From Nordella sp. HKS 07 (GTDB lineage Bacteria; Pseudomonadota; Alphaproteobacteria; Rhizobiales; Aestuariivirgaceae), in NCBI RefSeq assembly GCF_011046735.1, contig NZ_CP049258.1:248001-312000 (forward strand): a stretch of 64,000 nucleotides of DNA, written 5' to 3'. The translations under genes were made by a program, and so were the position numbers. Positions 34,342 to 43,712 of this stretch are shown piece after piece. Every line of letters begins with the position of its first letter. Position 1 is the first letter of the stretch. Under the pieces are notes generated by a model. The model ran no database searches. It saw only the letters and a list, made by a program, of their open reading frames with translations, and had not been told where the DNA came from.

Positions 34342-34973
34342 GGGGCGCGATAGAGACGATCGAACAGATTCATGATCATGCCGGCGGTGGCGCCCCAGAT
34401 ATACCTGTCGTTATAGGGCATGGCATAAAAATATCTGGCCTTCCCCTGCCATTCGCGGCTGTGGCGCACATGGTTCTCCCGGCTCATCAGGAAACGAAGA
34501 GGAACCTCGAAGATATCTGCCACCTCGTCTTCATGTGGGGAAAGCACGAAGCCCGGCTTGACCAGCGCCACCACCGGAACGACCTGAAAGGAGGTCCTGG
34601 TCAGATAGGCGTCGAGGAAACCGACGGGCTCGACATAGCTCGCCTCGAGCCCCGTTTCCTCGCGCGTCTCGCGCAGGGCGGCGGCGAGCGCATTCTCGTC
34701 TTTCGCTTCGATCTTGCCGCCTGGAAAGGCAACTTGCCCGCCATGGCTCGGCAAGTGGTCGGTGCGCCGGGTAAGGAGCACGGTGAGTTCCGGCTCATGC
34801 AGAACGATCGGCACCAGTACGGCTGCGGCGCGGCGAGGCTTGAGCGGATCGATGGCCTTGAGCTCGGGATTGAGATCGTCGTCGCCGCGCGCCACGTCCT
34901 GCGGCGGCTCGTGCAGGAGCCTCGTGGCGGCGCGGGCTCGAAACTCCGCCTCATCGAACCGGAATTCCTCCAT
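34338..34973 (-). CDS. CoA pyrophosphatase, Nudix family
   Basis: A 211-residue Nudix enzyme with both signatures of the coenzyme A subgroup: LLTRRTDHLPSHGGQVAFPGG (NuCoA) followed by the complete Nudix box from GGKIEA through RETREETGLE. It cleaves CoA or oxidised CoA to phosphopantetheine and 3',5'-ADP. The start is the ATG at 34973, overlapping the DUF1285 stop by one base (TGATG). The DUF1285-Nudix-cca order is common in Rhizobiales. Confidence 0.93.
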   Translation of the reverse strand: MEEFRFDEAEFRARAATRLLHEPPQDVARGDDDLNPELKAIDPLKPRRAAAVLVPIVLHEPELTVLLTRRTDHLPSHGGQVAFPGGKIEAKDENALAAALRETREETGLEASYVEPVGFLDAYLTRTSFQVVPVVALVKPGFVLSPHEDEVADIFEVPLRFLMSRENHVRHSREWQGKARYFYAMPYNDRYIWGATAGMIMNLFDRLYRAP

Positions 34974-35566
34974 CAGGCGACCGCGCCGATCTCGGCGGCG
35001 CGCTGCATCGGCCAGAAGCGGCCGGATGACCAGACGCCGAACCATTCGCCCTCGACCATCCCCAGCGCCACCAGATCGTAGAAGAGCGCGCGCGCGACCA
35101 GCGCCTCAAGCCGCCCGCGCACCAGCACATAGGGCTTGAGACCCTCGGTTCCTTCCTCGACGGCCACCCGCAGGGGATGCGCAGCGTCAATTGTGACAAG
35201 ATCGTCGGTATTGGTCTCGAAGGTAATGGCCTGATCGCGGCCCTTGCCCTCGACGCTCATCCTTATGGCGAGGAAGGGCGCGTCATCGACCCTGATGCCG
35301 CATTTTTCGACAGGGGTGACGAGATAATATTTCCCGTCCTCGTCATGCCGCAGAACCGAAGCGAAGAGCTTCATCAAGGGTTTGCGGCCGATCGGCGAGT
35401 TCATGTAGTACCACAGCCCGTCCTGCGCGATGCGCATGTCGATATCGCCGCAAAAGGGCGGATTCCACAAATGGACCGGCGGCAGGCCTTTCTTCCCCGA
35501 GGCCCGTTCGGCCTCCTTGAGGCCGGCCAGGGGGGTGCCCGCGTCGCGCTCCGGCTTGGTCATCAT
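34973..35566 (-). CDS. DUF1285 protein
   Basis: A 197-residue conserved protein of unknown function. Recognised by HLWNPPFCGDIDMRIAQDGLWYYMNSPIGR near residue 35 and KYYLVTPVEKCGIRVDDAPF, the DUF1285 core. No membrane segment. I start at the first of two adjacent ATG codons (35566 and 35563); the frame stays open further upstream but that sequence overlaps the promoter zone of the MoxR gene. First gene of the DUF1285-Nudix-cca operon. Confidence 0.85.
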   Translation of the reverse strand: MMTKPERDAGTPLAGLKEAERASGKKGLPPVHLWNPPFCGDIDMRIAQDGLWYYMNSPIGRKPLMKLFASVLRHDEDGKYYLVTPVEKCGIRVDDAPFLAIRMSVEGKGRDQAITFETNTDDLVTIDAAHPLRVAVEEGTEGLKPYVLVRGRLEALVARALFYDLVALGMVEGEWFGVWSSGRFWPMQRAAEIGAVA

Positions 35567-35665
35567 AAGGCCATGCTTGTTCACAAGGATTTCATTAACG
35601 GAATCGGCACTTGGGCTACCAGATTTGGTTTCGCATCGGATCAGGCCCAAACTATAGTGAGCCCC

Positions 35666-36664
35666 ATGGCAAGCATCAATGAAGCTGAGAAGCATATCGT
35701 CTCCGAACTCGACCAGATGGCCGGCCGCCTCGAGAAGGTGCGCGAGGCCATCGGCAAGGTGATCTTCGGCCAATCCGATGTCATCGAGCTGTCGCTCACC
35801 GCCATCCTGGCCGGAGGTCATGGATTGCTGGTCGGCGCGCCGGGCCTCGCCAAGACCAAACTCGCCACCACGCTCGGCCGCGTGCTCGGCCTCGAGGAGA
35901 AACGCATCCAGTTCACCCCCGATCTCATGCCTGCCGACATATTGGGCTCAGAAGTGCTGGATGAGAGCGAGCATGGACGCCGGCAGTTCCGCTTCGTGCC
36001 GGGGCCGGTCTTCTGCCAGTTGCTGATGGCGGACGAGATCAACCGCGCCAGCCCGCGCACCCAATCGGCCTTGCTGCAGGCGATGCAGGAGCACCACATC
36101 ACCATCGCTGGCGCGCGCCACGATCTGCCGCGTCCCTTCCACGTGCTCGCGACACAGAATCCGATCGAGCAGGAAGGTACCTATCCCTTGCCGGAAGCCC
36201 AGCTCGACCGCTTCCTGGTTCAGATCGACGTGCCCTATCCCGCCCTCGATGCCGAGCGGCGCATGCTGTTCGCCACCACCGGTGCCGAGGAAGACGAGCC
36301 CCAGACCATCCTTACCTCCGGCGAGCTCATAAAGATCCAGCATCTGGTGCGCCTGATGCCGGTCGGCGAGCAGGTCGCCGAGGCGATCTTGGGTGTCGTG
36401 CGCGCCGCGCGTCCGGGACCCGACTCCGACGATTTCGTCAACAAGACGATCGGTTGGGGCCCCTCGCCGCGCGCCAGCCAGGCCCTGATGCTCGGCGCCC
36501 GCGCCCGCGCTTTGCTTGGCGGCCGGCTGTCGCCATCGATCGACGATGTGCTGGCCCTTGTCGGTCCGGTCTTCCGCCACCGCATGGCCCTCACTTTCAC
36601 GGCGCGCGCCGATGGCGAAACGATCGATAGCGTGATCGACCGCCTCAAGTCGCGACTGAGCTGA
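35666..36664 (+). CDS. MoxR-family AAA+ ATPase
   Basis: A 332-residue AAA+ chaperone-like ATPase. Walker A is the MoxR form GAPGLAKT, Walker B LLMADEINRASPRTQ, sensor ATQNPIEQEGTYPLPEAQLDRF. A C-terminal helical lid follows. ATG 35666 gives the normal length (MASINEAEK). MoxR proteins act with DUF58 and vWA proteins to mature or regulate envelope complexes; here it leads exactly such a cluster (MoxR, DUF58, DUF4159, vWA-like). Confidence 0.93.
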   Translation: MASINEAEKHIVSELDQMAGRLEKVREAIGKVIFGQSDVIELSLTAILAGGHGLLVGAPGLAKTKLATTLGRVLGLEEKRIQFTPDLMPADILGSEVLDESEHGRRQFRFVPGPVFCQLLMADEINRASPRTQSALLQAMQEHHITIAGARHDLPRPFHVLATQNPIEQEGTYPLPEAQLDRFLVQIDVPYPALDAERRMLFATTGAEEDEPQTILTSGELIKIQHLVRLMPVGEQVAEAILGVVRAARPGPDSDDFVNKTIGWGPSPRASQALMLGARARALLGGRLSPSIDDVLALVGPVFRHRMALTFTARADGETIDSVIDRLKSRLS

Positions 36665-36671
36665 TCCTCGG

Positions 36672-37574
36672 ATGCTGGACCGGGCCGCACTCGCCCTCAA
36701 TGATCGCGCCGAGACCCTGTCGGGCGCATTGCCGGCGCTTCTCGTCGAGGCGCAGCGGATCGCCGCGACCGTGATCATCGGCGTACATGGCCGCAAGCGC
36801 GCCGGGCCGGGTGAGACATTCTGGCAGTATCGTCCTTATTCGTTCGGCGATACGGCGCAGCAGATCGATTGGCACCGCTCCGCCCGCTCCGACCGCGTTT
36901 TCATCCGCGAGAATGAATGGGAAGCCGCCAATACCTTGTGGCTGTGGGTGTCGCCTTCGGTCACCATGGGCTTCCAGTCGCATCTCGCCAGTGTGACCAA
37001 ATCGGATCGTGCCAAGCTCCTCGCCTTGGCTATTGCCAGTCTTGCGGTGCGCGCCAATGAGCGCGTCTCGCTGCTCGGCACCGGCATGCTTCCGGCACAT
37101 TCGCGGCCCGCTTTGATGCGGCTGGCGCAGATGCTGATTGCCCAGCCCTCGACGCAGGCATTGCCGCACGTGATCAGGCTGCCGAAATTCTCGACCGTCC
37201 TGATGTTCGGCGACTTCCTTGAGCCGCCGCAGGACATCGCCCGCTCCCTGAGCTCGATCGCCGCCCATGGCGTCGCCGGCCATGTCGTGCAGGTCTCGGA
37301 TCCGGCGGAAGAGACGCTGCCCTATTCCGGCCGCGTGCAGTTCGAGGAGATGGCCGGCCCGCTACGCTATGTCGCCGGCAAGACCGAAGCCCTGCGCGAG
37401 GCCTATCAGGAGAAGTTCCAGGCACAGCGCGCGCAAGTGCGCGACATTGCCCGGCGCATCGGCTGGAGCTTCGCCGTGCATCGCACCGACGAGCCGCCGC
37501 TGCGCATTCTGCATGCGCTGCACGGCCTGATCGGCGGCGAGAAGAGCCGCGCCCGCGGCGCGCGGACTTTCTGA
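36672..37574 (+). CDS. DUF58 protein
   Basis: A 300-residue DUF58 protein: GETFWQYRPYSFGDTAQQIDWHRSARSD is the family signature (x-R-x-Y-x-x-G-D-x-x-R/Q-x-I-D-W). A vWA-like domain follows, with LWLWVSPS replacing the metal site pattern. Located 7 nt after the MoxR gene; its stop overlaps the next start by one base (TGATG). Acts with MoxR; molecular role unsettled. Confidence 0.92.
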   Translation: MLDRAALALNDRAETLSGALPALLVEAQRIAATVIIGVHGRKRAGPGETFWQYRPYSFGDTAQQIDWHRSARSDRVFIRENEWEAANTLWLWVSPSVTMGFQSHLASVTKSDRAKLLALAIASLAVRANERVSLLGTGMLPAHSRPALMRLAQMLIAQPSTQALPHVIRLPKFSTVLMFGDFLEPPQDIARSLSSIAAHGVAGHVVQVSDPAEETLPYSGRVQFEEMAGPLRYVAGKTEALREAYQEKFQAQRAQVRDIARRIGWSFAVHRTDEPPLRILHALHGLIGGEKSRARGARTF

Positions 37575-40378
37575 TGCTGCAGGGTCTGACCTTCCTCACA
37601 CCGTGGGCGCTGGCCGGCCTCGCCGCGCTGCCGGTCATCTGGTGGCTGTTGCGTTTCACGCCGCCTAAGCCGCAGCATGTGCGCTTTCCGCCTTTGCGCC
37701 TGCTTCTCGACCTCATCCCGCGCGAGGAGCAGCCGGACAAGACGCCCTGGTGGCTCCTGCTGCTGCGTCTCGCGCTTGCCGCCTTGCTGATCCTGGCCGT
37801 GGCGCATCCTTTGCTCAGTCCCAGTGACGCCACGCGCTTCGCTGGAGATCCGGTGCTGATCGTCGTCGATGACAGCTGGGCGGCGGCCAAGGACTGGGAC
37901 ACGCGTCTCGCCGTGCTGCAGGATGTGGCCGCGTCGGCCGAGCAGGCGCGCGCTCCGGTGGCAGTGGCTTCGACCGCGCCGGTGGCGCGACCTTCCGATC
38001 TTCTTCCGCAAGCCGCACGCGAGGCCTTGAGCCGGATCACCGCGCTCACGCCGAAGGCTTTGCAGCCCGATCGCATGGCGCTGCTCGAGCGCTTGCGGCA
38101 AGCTTATCGCGACACAACTGGCCTCAACATCGTATGGCTGTCGGATGGCCTCGATCATGGATCGGCCCGCGACTTCGCCCAGGGGCTGCTGGGGCTTAAT
38201 GGCGGCCGCGCCGTGCTGGACGTGATCGCGGCCCCGGCGAGCGGACTGCCGCTTGCCCTCGCCGCCCCCGAAATCGATAGTGGCCGCATGAAGGTGACGG
38301 CTCTGCGCGCCCCTTCATCGCCGGCCAACAATGTCGTCGCCAAAGCGCTCGCCGGCAACGGCCGCAGCCTCGCCGCGACGGCACTGAATTTCCCCGCAGG
38401 GGTGAGGCGCGCGGAAGGTTTCATCGACCTGCCGCTCGAATTGCGCAATGAGGTCGAGCGCGTGGAATTGTCGAATGAGCGCAGCGCCGGTGCCATCTAT
38501 CTCCTCGACGACCGCTGGCGCCGCAAAACGGTCAGTCTCATGACCGGCAGTTCGTTCGAAACGGCGCAGCCGCTGCTCTCGCCGCTATACTATGTTTCCC
38601 GCGCTCTCGAGCCGTATGCCGAGGTCTCCGAGCCAAAAGAAGCTGCCGACCTCAAGAACCAGCTCGATGCCGGCCTCTCGGTTCTGGCGCTTGCCGATAT
38701 CGGCGTACTGCCTCAGGACGAGCAGGACATGATCGAGGCCTGGGTCGAGCGCGGCGGCCTGCTTTTGCGTTTTGCCGGTCCCCGCATGGCGGCCGCCCAG
38801 GATCCGCTGATCCCGGTCACCTTGCGCGAGGGCGGACGCGCTCTGGGTTCGGCCCTCTCCTGGGAGACGCCGCAGGCGCTCCAGCCCTTTGCCGAATCGA
38901 GTCCCTTTGCCGGGCTGGCGCTCGACAGCTCCGTCCTCGTCAATCGCCAGGTGCTGGCCGAGCCCGCTGCCGATCTCACCCCGAAGGTCTGGGCGAGCCT
39001 TGCTGACGGCACGCCGCTCGTCACCGCCGACCGCCGCGGAAAAGGCATGATCGTGCTGTTCCATGTCACCGCCAATGCCGATTGGTCGAATCTTCCCTTG
39101 TCTGGCATGTTCGTGGAGATGTTGCGGCGCATACTCGATCTCGCCCCGGGCGCCGGCAGTGGCGCCGGCACGGCCTCCGGTGAGGCGGCCAGCGAGGCCG
39201 CCTTCACGCCGCGCCGTGTGCTGACCGGAAGCGGCGATTTCGCCGATCCTTCGCCCGATGCGGAACCCATCGCTGCGGCTGATATCGATGCCGCCAGACC
39301 GACGCCGCAGCATCCGGCGGGGTTCTACAATCGCGCCAGCCTCGAGCGCGCCATCAATCTCACCATGGGCGAAGACGATCTGACCCCCATGGCGGCGCTG
39401 CCTGCCGGCGCCACCCTGCGTGGACTGGAACGCGCGCCCGCCATTCCACTGGCGCCCTATCTCTTTGGGCTGGCGGCCCTCCTCTTCCTTCTGGATTGTA
39501 TCGCCGCGCTCTGGATCGCCGGCAGCTGGCAACGGCTGAAGGCGCGGCGCGCCGGCACGGCGGCTATCCTGGCTCTGGCGCTTCTGATGCCCGGCCCGCT
39601 GCAGCCCGGCGTCAGCCGCGCCCAGGATGCCGCCGCCGATCAGTTCGCGCTCGACAGCACCTTGCAGACCAAGCTCGCTTTTGTCGAGACCGGCGACGCG
39701 CAGGTCGACGAGATCAGCCGACAGGGTCTTGTCGGCCTCAGCAACATTCTCGTCGAGCGCACCTCGGTCGAGCCCGGCGAGCCGGTCAGTGTCAATCTCG
39801 ATCGCGACGAGATCGTCTTCTTCCCGCTGCTCTACTGGCCGATCCTGCCGGATGCGCAGGCGCCGTCGCCGGCCGCACTTGCCAAACTCAACACCTACAT
39901 CAAGAATGGCGGCACGATCTTCTTCGACACGCGCGAGGACGGCACCGATCTCAACACGCTGTCGGGCGAGGTCTCAGGCGCGACCCTAGCGCTGCGCCGC
40001 GTCGTCGAAAAGCTCGACATCCCGCCGCTCGAGCCGGTGCCGCCGGACCATGTGCTGACAAAAGCCTTCTACCTGCTGCAGTCCTTCCCCGGTCGCTACG
40101 AGCGCGGCCAGCTCTGGGTGGAGACGGGCGAAGGCGGGCAAGCGAATTCCGGCAATGCCGACGGCGTGACCTCTGTCATCATAGGCGCTAACGACTATGC
40201 CGCCGCCTGGGCGCAGGACAGCCGCGGCCAGCCACTCTATGCGACGATGCCGGGCGGCGAGCGCCAGCGTGAATTCGCTTACCGCACCGGCGTCAATGTC
40301 GTGATGTATGCGCTGACCGGCAATTACAAGGCCGATCAGGTCCACGTCCCGGCGCTGCTCGAAAGGCTTGGCCAATAA
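37574..40378 (+). CDS. BatA-like membrane protein with C-terminal DUF4159
   Basis: 934 residues. The N-terminus is a BatA-type module: FLTPWALAGLAALPVIWWLL (TM1), then a second TM around 58-80. A long soluble region of vWA/GATase-like character runs to about 620, with two membrane segments near 630-665 that include a signal-like LALALLMPGPLQPGVSRAQ. The C-terminal about 240 residues are DUF4159 (FFPLLYWPILPDAQ, NGGTIFFDTREDGT, GRYERGQLWVE). An envelope-facing component of the MoxR system. Function not established. Confidence 0.88.
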   Translation: MLQGLTFLTPWALAGLAALPVIWWLLRFTPPKPQHVRFPPLRLLLDLIPREEQPDKTPWWLLLLRLALAALLILAVAHPLLSPSDATRFAGDPVLIVVDDSWAAAKDWDTRLAVLQDVAASAEQARAPVAVASTAPVARPSDLLPQAAREALSRITALTPKALQPDRMALLERLRQAYRDTTGLNIVWLSDGLDHGSARDFAQGLLGLNGGRAVLDVIAAPASGLPLALAAPEIDSGRMKVTALRAPSSPANNVVAKALAGNGRSLAATALNFPAGVRRAEGFIDLPLELRNEVERVELSNERSAGAIYLLDDRWRRKTVSLMTGSSFETAQPLLSPLYYVSRALEPYAEVSEPKEAADLKNQLDAGLSVLALADIGVLPQDEQDMIEAWVERGGLLLRFAGPRMAAAQDPLIPVTLREGGRALGSALSWETPQALQPFAESSPFAGLALDSSVLVNRQVLAEPAADLTPKVWASLADGTPLVTADRRGKGMIVLFHVTANADWSNLPLSGMFVEMLRRILDLAPGAGSGAGTASGEAASEAAFTPRRVLTGSGDFADPSPDAEPIAAADIDAARPTPQHPAGFYNRASLERAINLTMGEDDLTPMAALPAGATLRGLERAPAIPLAPYLFGLAALLFLLDCIAALWIAGSWQRLKARRAGTAAILALALLMPGPLQPGVSRAQDAAADQFALDSTLQTKLAFVETGDAQVDEISRQGLVGLSNILVERTSVEPGEPVSVNLDRDEIVFFPLLYWPILPDAQAPSPAALAKLNTYIKNGGTIFFDTREDGTDLNTLSGEVSGATLALRRVVEKLDIPPLEPVPPDHVLTKAFYLLQSFPGRYERGQLWVETGEGGQANSGNADGVTSVIIGANDYAAAWAQDSRGQPLYATMPGGERQREFAYRTGVNVVMYALTGNYKADQVHVPALLERLGQ

Positions 40379-40379
40379 C

Positions 40380-42443
40380 ATGGGGTGGGATTTCGCCATA
40401 GAGCCGCTTCTGCCGTGGCCGCTGCTCGCGGGCCTCGCCTTGGCCGGTCTCGCCTTCATCGCCATCTCCGTCTTCATACGCGGACGCGGCTGGGTTCTGC
40501 GGGCGGTGGCGCTGGCTCTGCTTCTGGCCGCACTCGTCAATCCGAGCCTGCGCAACGAGGACCGAGAAACACTGTCTGACATTGCCGTCGCCGTCGTCGA
40601 TCAGAGCCGCAGCCAGAGCTTCGGCGACCGCACCGCGAGGACAGAGCGCGCCTTGAACGATCTCAAGCAGGCGGTGGCGCGCCTTGGCAATACGGAATTG
40701 CGTGTTGTCACCGTCGCGTCGAACGCCTCGGCGGAGAATGACGGCACACGCCTGTTCGCCGCCTTGAACGAAGCTCTCTCCGAAATCCCGCCCGAGCGCT
40801 TTGCCGGCGCCGTCTTCATCACCGACGGCCAGGTGCATGACGTGCCGGCAGCACCCGGCAAGCTCGGCCTCAACGCGCCGATCCATGGCCTCATCACCGG
40901 CAGCCGCAAGGAGATCGACCGCCGCATCGTCATCGAGCAGTCGCCGCGTTTCGGCATTGTCGGCAAGGAGCAGACTGTCCGCTTCCGCGTCGAGGAGACG
41001 GGAGCTGCGCCGGGGCCGATCGGAGTCACCATTCGCACCAACAATGGCGAAGAGCATTCGGTTGAGGTCGAACCCGGCCAGAGCGTCTCGATTCCCGTTC
41101 TCGTCGACCATGGCGGCCAGAACATCACCGAGATCATCGCCGACGCTTTGCCGGGCGAGATCACGGCGCAGAACAACCGGGCCATCTCGATCATCGAAGG
41201 CATCCGCGACCGCTTGCGGGTTCTCCTGGTTTCCGGCGAGCCGCATCCGGGCGAACGCACCTGGCGCAATCTCCTCAAAGCGGACGCCTCCGTCGATCTC
41301 GTCCATTTCACCATTCTGCGCCCGCCCGAGAAGCAGGACGGAACGCCGATCAAGGAATTGTCGCTGATCGCCTTCCCCACCCGCGAATTGTTCGTGGAGA
41401 AGCTGGACGAATTCGACCTCATCATCTTCGATCGTTATCAGCGGCGCGGCATCCTGCCGATGATGTATCTCGCCAATATCGCGGAGTATGTGAAGCGCGG
41501 CGGGGCTGTGCTGATTGCTGCGGGCCCCGATTTCGCCGCCGAGGATGGTCTCTATAACACCCCCTTGAACGCGGTCCTGCAGGTCGTACCGTCTGGCCAG
41601 ATACTGCAAGGCGGGTTCAAGCCCGAGGTCACCGAGCGCGGCCAGCGCCATCCGGTGACGCGTGGCCTGCCGGGAGCGCAAGGGACGACGACCAATTGGG
41701 GCCGCTGGTTCCGGCTGATCGACGCCGAGGCGCAATCGGGCGAGGTCGTCATGTCCGGCCTCGACAACAAGCCGCTGCTCGTCCTCTCGCGCGAGGACCA
41801 GGGCCGCCTGGCGCTGTTGCTCTCCGACCACGGCTGGCTGTGGGCGCGCGGCTATGAAGGCGGTGGGCCGCAGACCGAATTGCTGCGCCGCCTTGCCCAC
41901 TGGCTGATGAAGGAGCCGGATCTCGAAGAGGAATATCTGAGCGGCAAGCAGGATAACGACAATATTGTGATCGAGCGCCGCACCATGGCCGATACGGCCG
42001 AGCCGGTGACGGTGACCTTGCCCTCCGGAACCGCCAGGCAGGTCGAGCTCAAGCAGGTCACCCCCGGCGTGTGGCGCGCGAGCCTGCCAGTGACCGAGCC
42101 CGGTATCCATCGCCTTGCCGACGGCAAGCTGACCGCCGCGGTGGCGATCGGCAGCGCCGACCCCAAGGAGACGGCCGATCCGGTCGCGACCGAAGACAAG
42201 CTCGCTCCGGTCACCCGGGCGACCGGTGGTGGCCTCTATTGGCTCGAGGATTATTCGGGCCTGCCACGCCTCGTGAAAGCCGATGCCGGCCGCCAGATGG
42301 CCGGCTCAGGCTGGCTCGCTTTCAAGGCGAATGACGCGCATCGCATCCGCGCCGTGCACGAGGTGCCGCTCTTCTCAACCCTGGGCAGCCTGGGCCTGCT
42401 GCTGATGGCCTTTGCCGCCATGTGGTACCGCGAAGGCCGCTGA
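40380..42443 (+). CDS. Large membrane protein with vWA-like and glutamine-amidotransferase-like regions
   Basis: 687 residues from the ATG at 40380, one base after the DUF4159 stop; a TTG 12 nt upstream is less likely. Two N-terminal helices (about 12-34, 40-58), then a vWA-like domain with a D-x-S-x-S metal site in VVDQSRSQS. A class I GATase-like segment (YVKRGGAVLIAAGPDFAAED) lies around residue 380, and a single C-terminal helix near 670. It is the usual fourth member of the MoxR-DUF58-DUF4159 cluster. Its 3' end overlaps the convergent GNAT gene by 69 nt. Confidence 0.85.
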   Translation: MGWDFAIEPLLPWPLLAGLALAGLAFIAISVFIRGRGWVLRAVALALLLAALVNPSLRNEDRETLSDIAVAVVDQSRSQSFGDRTARTERALNDLKQAVARLGNTELRVVTVASNASAENDGTRLFAALNEALSEIPPERFAGAVFITDGQVHDVPAAPGKLGLNAPIHGLITGSRKEIDRRIVIEQSPRFGIVGKEQTVRFRVEETGAAPGPIGVTIRTNNGEEHSVEVEPGQSVSIPVLVDHGGQNITEIIADALPGEITAQNNRAISIIEGIRDRLRVLLVSGEPHPGERTWRNLLKADASVDLVHFTILRPPEKQDGTPIKELSLIAFPTRELFVEKLDEFDLIIFDRYQRRGILPMMYLANIAEYVKRGGAVLIAAGPDFAAEDGLYNTPLNAVLQVVPSGQILQGGFKPEVTERGQRHPVTRGLPGAQGTTTNWGRWFRLIDAEAQSGEVVMSGLDNKPLLVLSREDQGRLALLLSDHGWLWARGYEGGGPQTELLRRLAHWLMKEPDLEEEYLSGKQDNDNIVIERRTMADTAEPVTVTLPSGTARQVELKQVTPGVWRASLPVTEPGIHRLADGKLTAAVAIGSADPKETADPVATEDKLAPVTRATGGGLYWLEDYSGLPRLVKADAGRQMAGSGWLAFKANDAHRIRAVHEVPLFSTLGSLGLLLMAFAAMWYREGR

Positions 42444-42959
42444 GAGCTCGGCGAAACGATAGGGCGGCAGCACGAGGCCATGCGCCTCGGCCAGCGCGCC
42501 CTCGACGAGCTCCAGATAGAGCAGCCGGTCGGGATCGACCGGGCCCGGCATTTCGAGCTGGCCGTCAGGCACGCGCTTGAAGCCGACACGCGCATAATAG
42601 GGCTCGTCGCCGACCAGAATGACGAGCGGATGGCCGAGCGCCTTGGCCTTGTCGACGCCGGCGCGCATCAAAGCGCGCCCGATGCCGATATTCTGCCGCT
42701 GCGGATGCACCGCCAGCGGCCCGAGCAGCAAGGCGTCGGTGCCGGCCGTGCCGATCTTGAGCGGCCAGAAGCTGATGGCGCCGGTCAATCCAAGGCCCGC
42801 CTCGCGCGTCACGAGCGACAGGCCGGCAATGGCCGTATTACCTTCGCGCAGCCGGTATGAGGTCTTGGTCGAGCGGGTCAGGCCGAAGGTCAGGTCGAGC
42901 AGGTTTTCCGTGGCGGCGTGATCGGCGGCAAGCGCCGCTTCGACGGTGATGGTGGTCAT
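42375..42959 (-). CDS. GNAT N-acetyltransferase (YhbS type)
   Basis: A 194-residue acetyltransferase with the acetyl-CoA loop RQNIGIGRALMRAG (Q/R-x2-G-I-G-x-A) and PLAVHPQ just before it, then VGDEPYYARVGFKRVP, diagnostic of the YhbS group. The start is the ATG at 42959 (MTTITVEAAL). Substrate unknown. Its last 69 bases overlap the end of the convergent membrane protein gene. The 249-base spacer downstream of the next gene (42960-43208) shows no supported feature. Confidence 0.88.
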   Translation of the reverse strand: MTTITVEAALAADHAATENLLDLTFGLTRSTKTSYRLREGNTAIAGLSLVTREAGLGLTGAISFWPLKIGTAGTDALLLGPLAVHPQRQNIGIGRALMRAGVDKAKALGHPLVILVGDEPYYARVGFKRVPDGQLEMPGPVDPDRLLYLELVEGALAEAHGLVLPPYRFAELSAAFAVPHGGKGHQQQAQAAQG

Positions 42960-43208
42960 GGTGATTTCCGAAGGAGTGAGACTGCATGAGCCCCAGGCAA
43001 CGGAAGCACCCGCCGGCCGGAGCGATTTCAAACGCGCGCGAGCGCCGATCGTTCTCGTCGTCGCAAATGGCCGAGGATATGCAGAATCCGCTTCATGGCC
43101 GCGCCCATAACACAGGGCGGACCTGCCGTAAACAGATAACTCGTCGGAATCGCGCGGCTTTTGGGGGATTCAGCGTGCAAATCGGGGAGATAGAGCGGCG
43201 CCCCTGAC

Positions 43209-43664
43209 CTACCAGTCGGCCGGCGGAGCCTTGCCTTCCATGATCTCCTGTACGCGCCGGCGCGTGCCACCTGTCGTCCCGTCAGGAAGATCCGTCATCG
43301 GGAAGAAGCGGGCCTCTCTGATCTCGAGCGATGGCGCCCAGTCCTGACGGCTGAAATTACGGATCACAAAGCAGGCGATATGATCGCCGCGGAACTTGTC
43401 CTCGTTCGAGAAAAGGCCATGCAGCACGGGCTTTTCGCCGAGAATGATGCCGCCCTCTTCGGCGAGTTCTCGCCTTACGGTGTCATAGACCGTTTCGCCT
43501 CGCTCGACCCCGCCACCCGGAAATAGCCAGCCCGGGGCGTAACCATGCCGCACCAGGAATACGCGATCCTCGCCATCGATGACCGCGGCCCGTATCCCTA
43601 GCGTCATGCCCCGGCTGAGCCTGAACCAGGGCTGCATCATAAGGAGGAGGATTCGGCTTAACAT
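43209..43664 (-). CDS. Nudix hydrolase
   Basis: A 151-residue Nudix protein. The box is complete: GGGVERGETVYDTVRRELAEEGG. The start is the ATG at 43664 (MLSRILLL), with an alternative start further in at MQPWFRL. The R..LVRH.YAPGWLFPGG context fits the NDP-sugar/NTP-cleaving group, but the substrate is not evident. It diverges from the ABC exporter gene with 48 bases between them. Confidence 0.88.
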   Translation of the reverse strand: MLSRILLLMMQPWFRLSRGMTLGIRAAVIDGEDRVFLVRHGYAPGWLFPGGGVERGETVYDTVRRELAEEGGIILGEKPVLHGLFSNEDKFRGDHIACFVIRNFSRQDWAPSLEIREARFFPMTDLPDGTTGGTRRRVQEIMEGKAPPADW

Positions 43665-43712
43665 GGGCTGTCCTTGAGTCGGGCGGGCAATCACAGTAAA
43701 GCCAGCCGCATA

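Noticed and set aside
40293-42110. Long open frame of 605 codons on the minus strand
   Set aside because: It lies antisense across the vWA/GATase-like membrane protein gene and the end of DUF4159, both of which have recognisable domains; it contains no recognisable motif.
43028-43108. Possible 26-residue peptide on the minus strand (contains MKRILHILGHLRRRERS)
   Set aside because: It has a hydrophobic-basic look but no ribosome binding site and no neighbour relation; such short frames are frequent by chance at this GC content.
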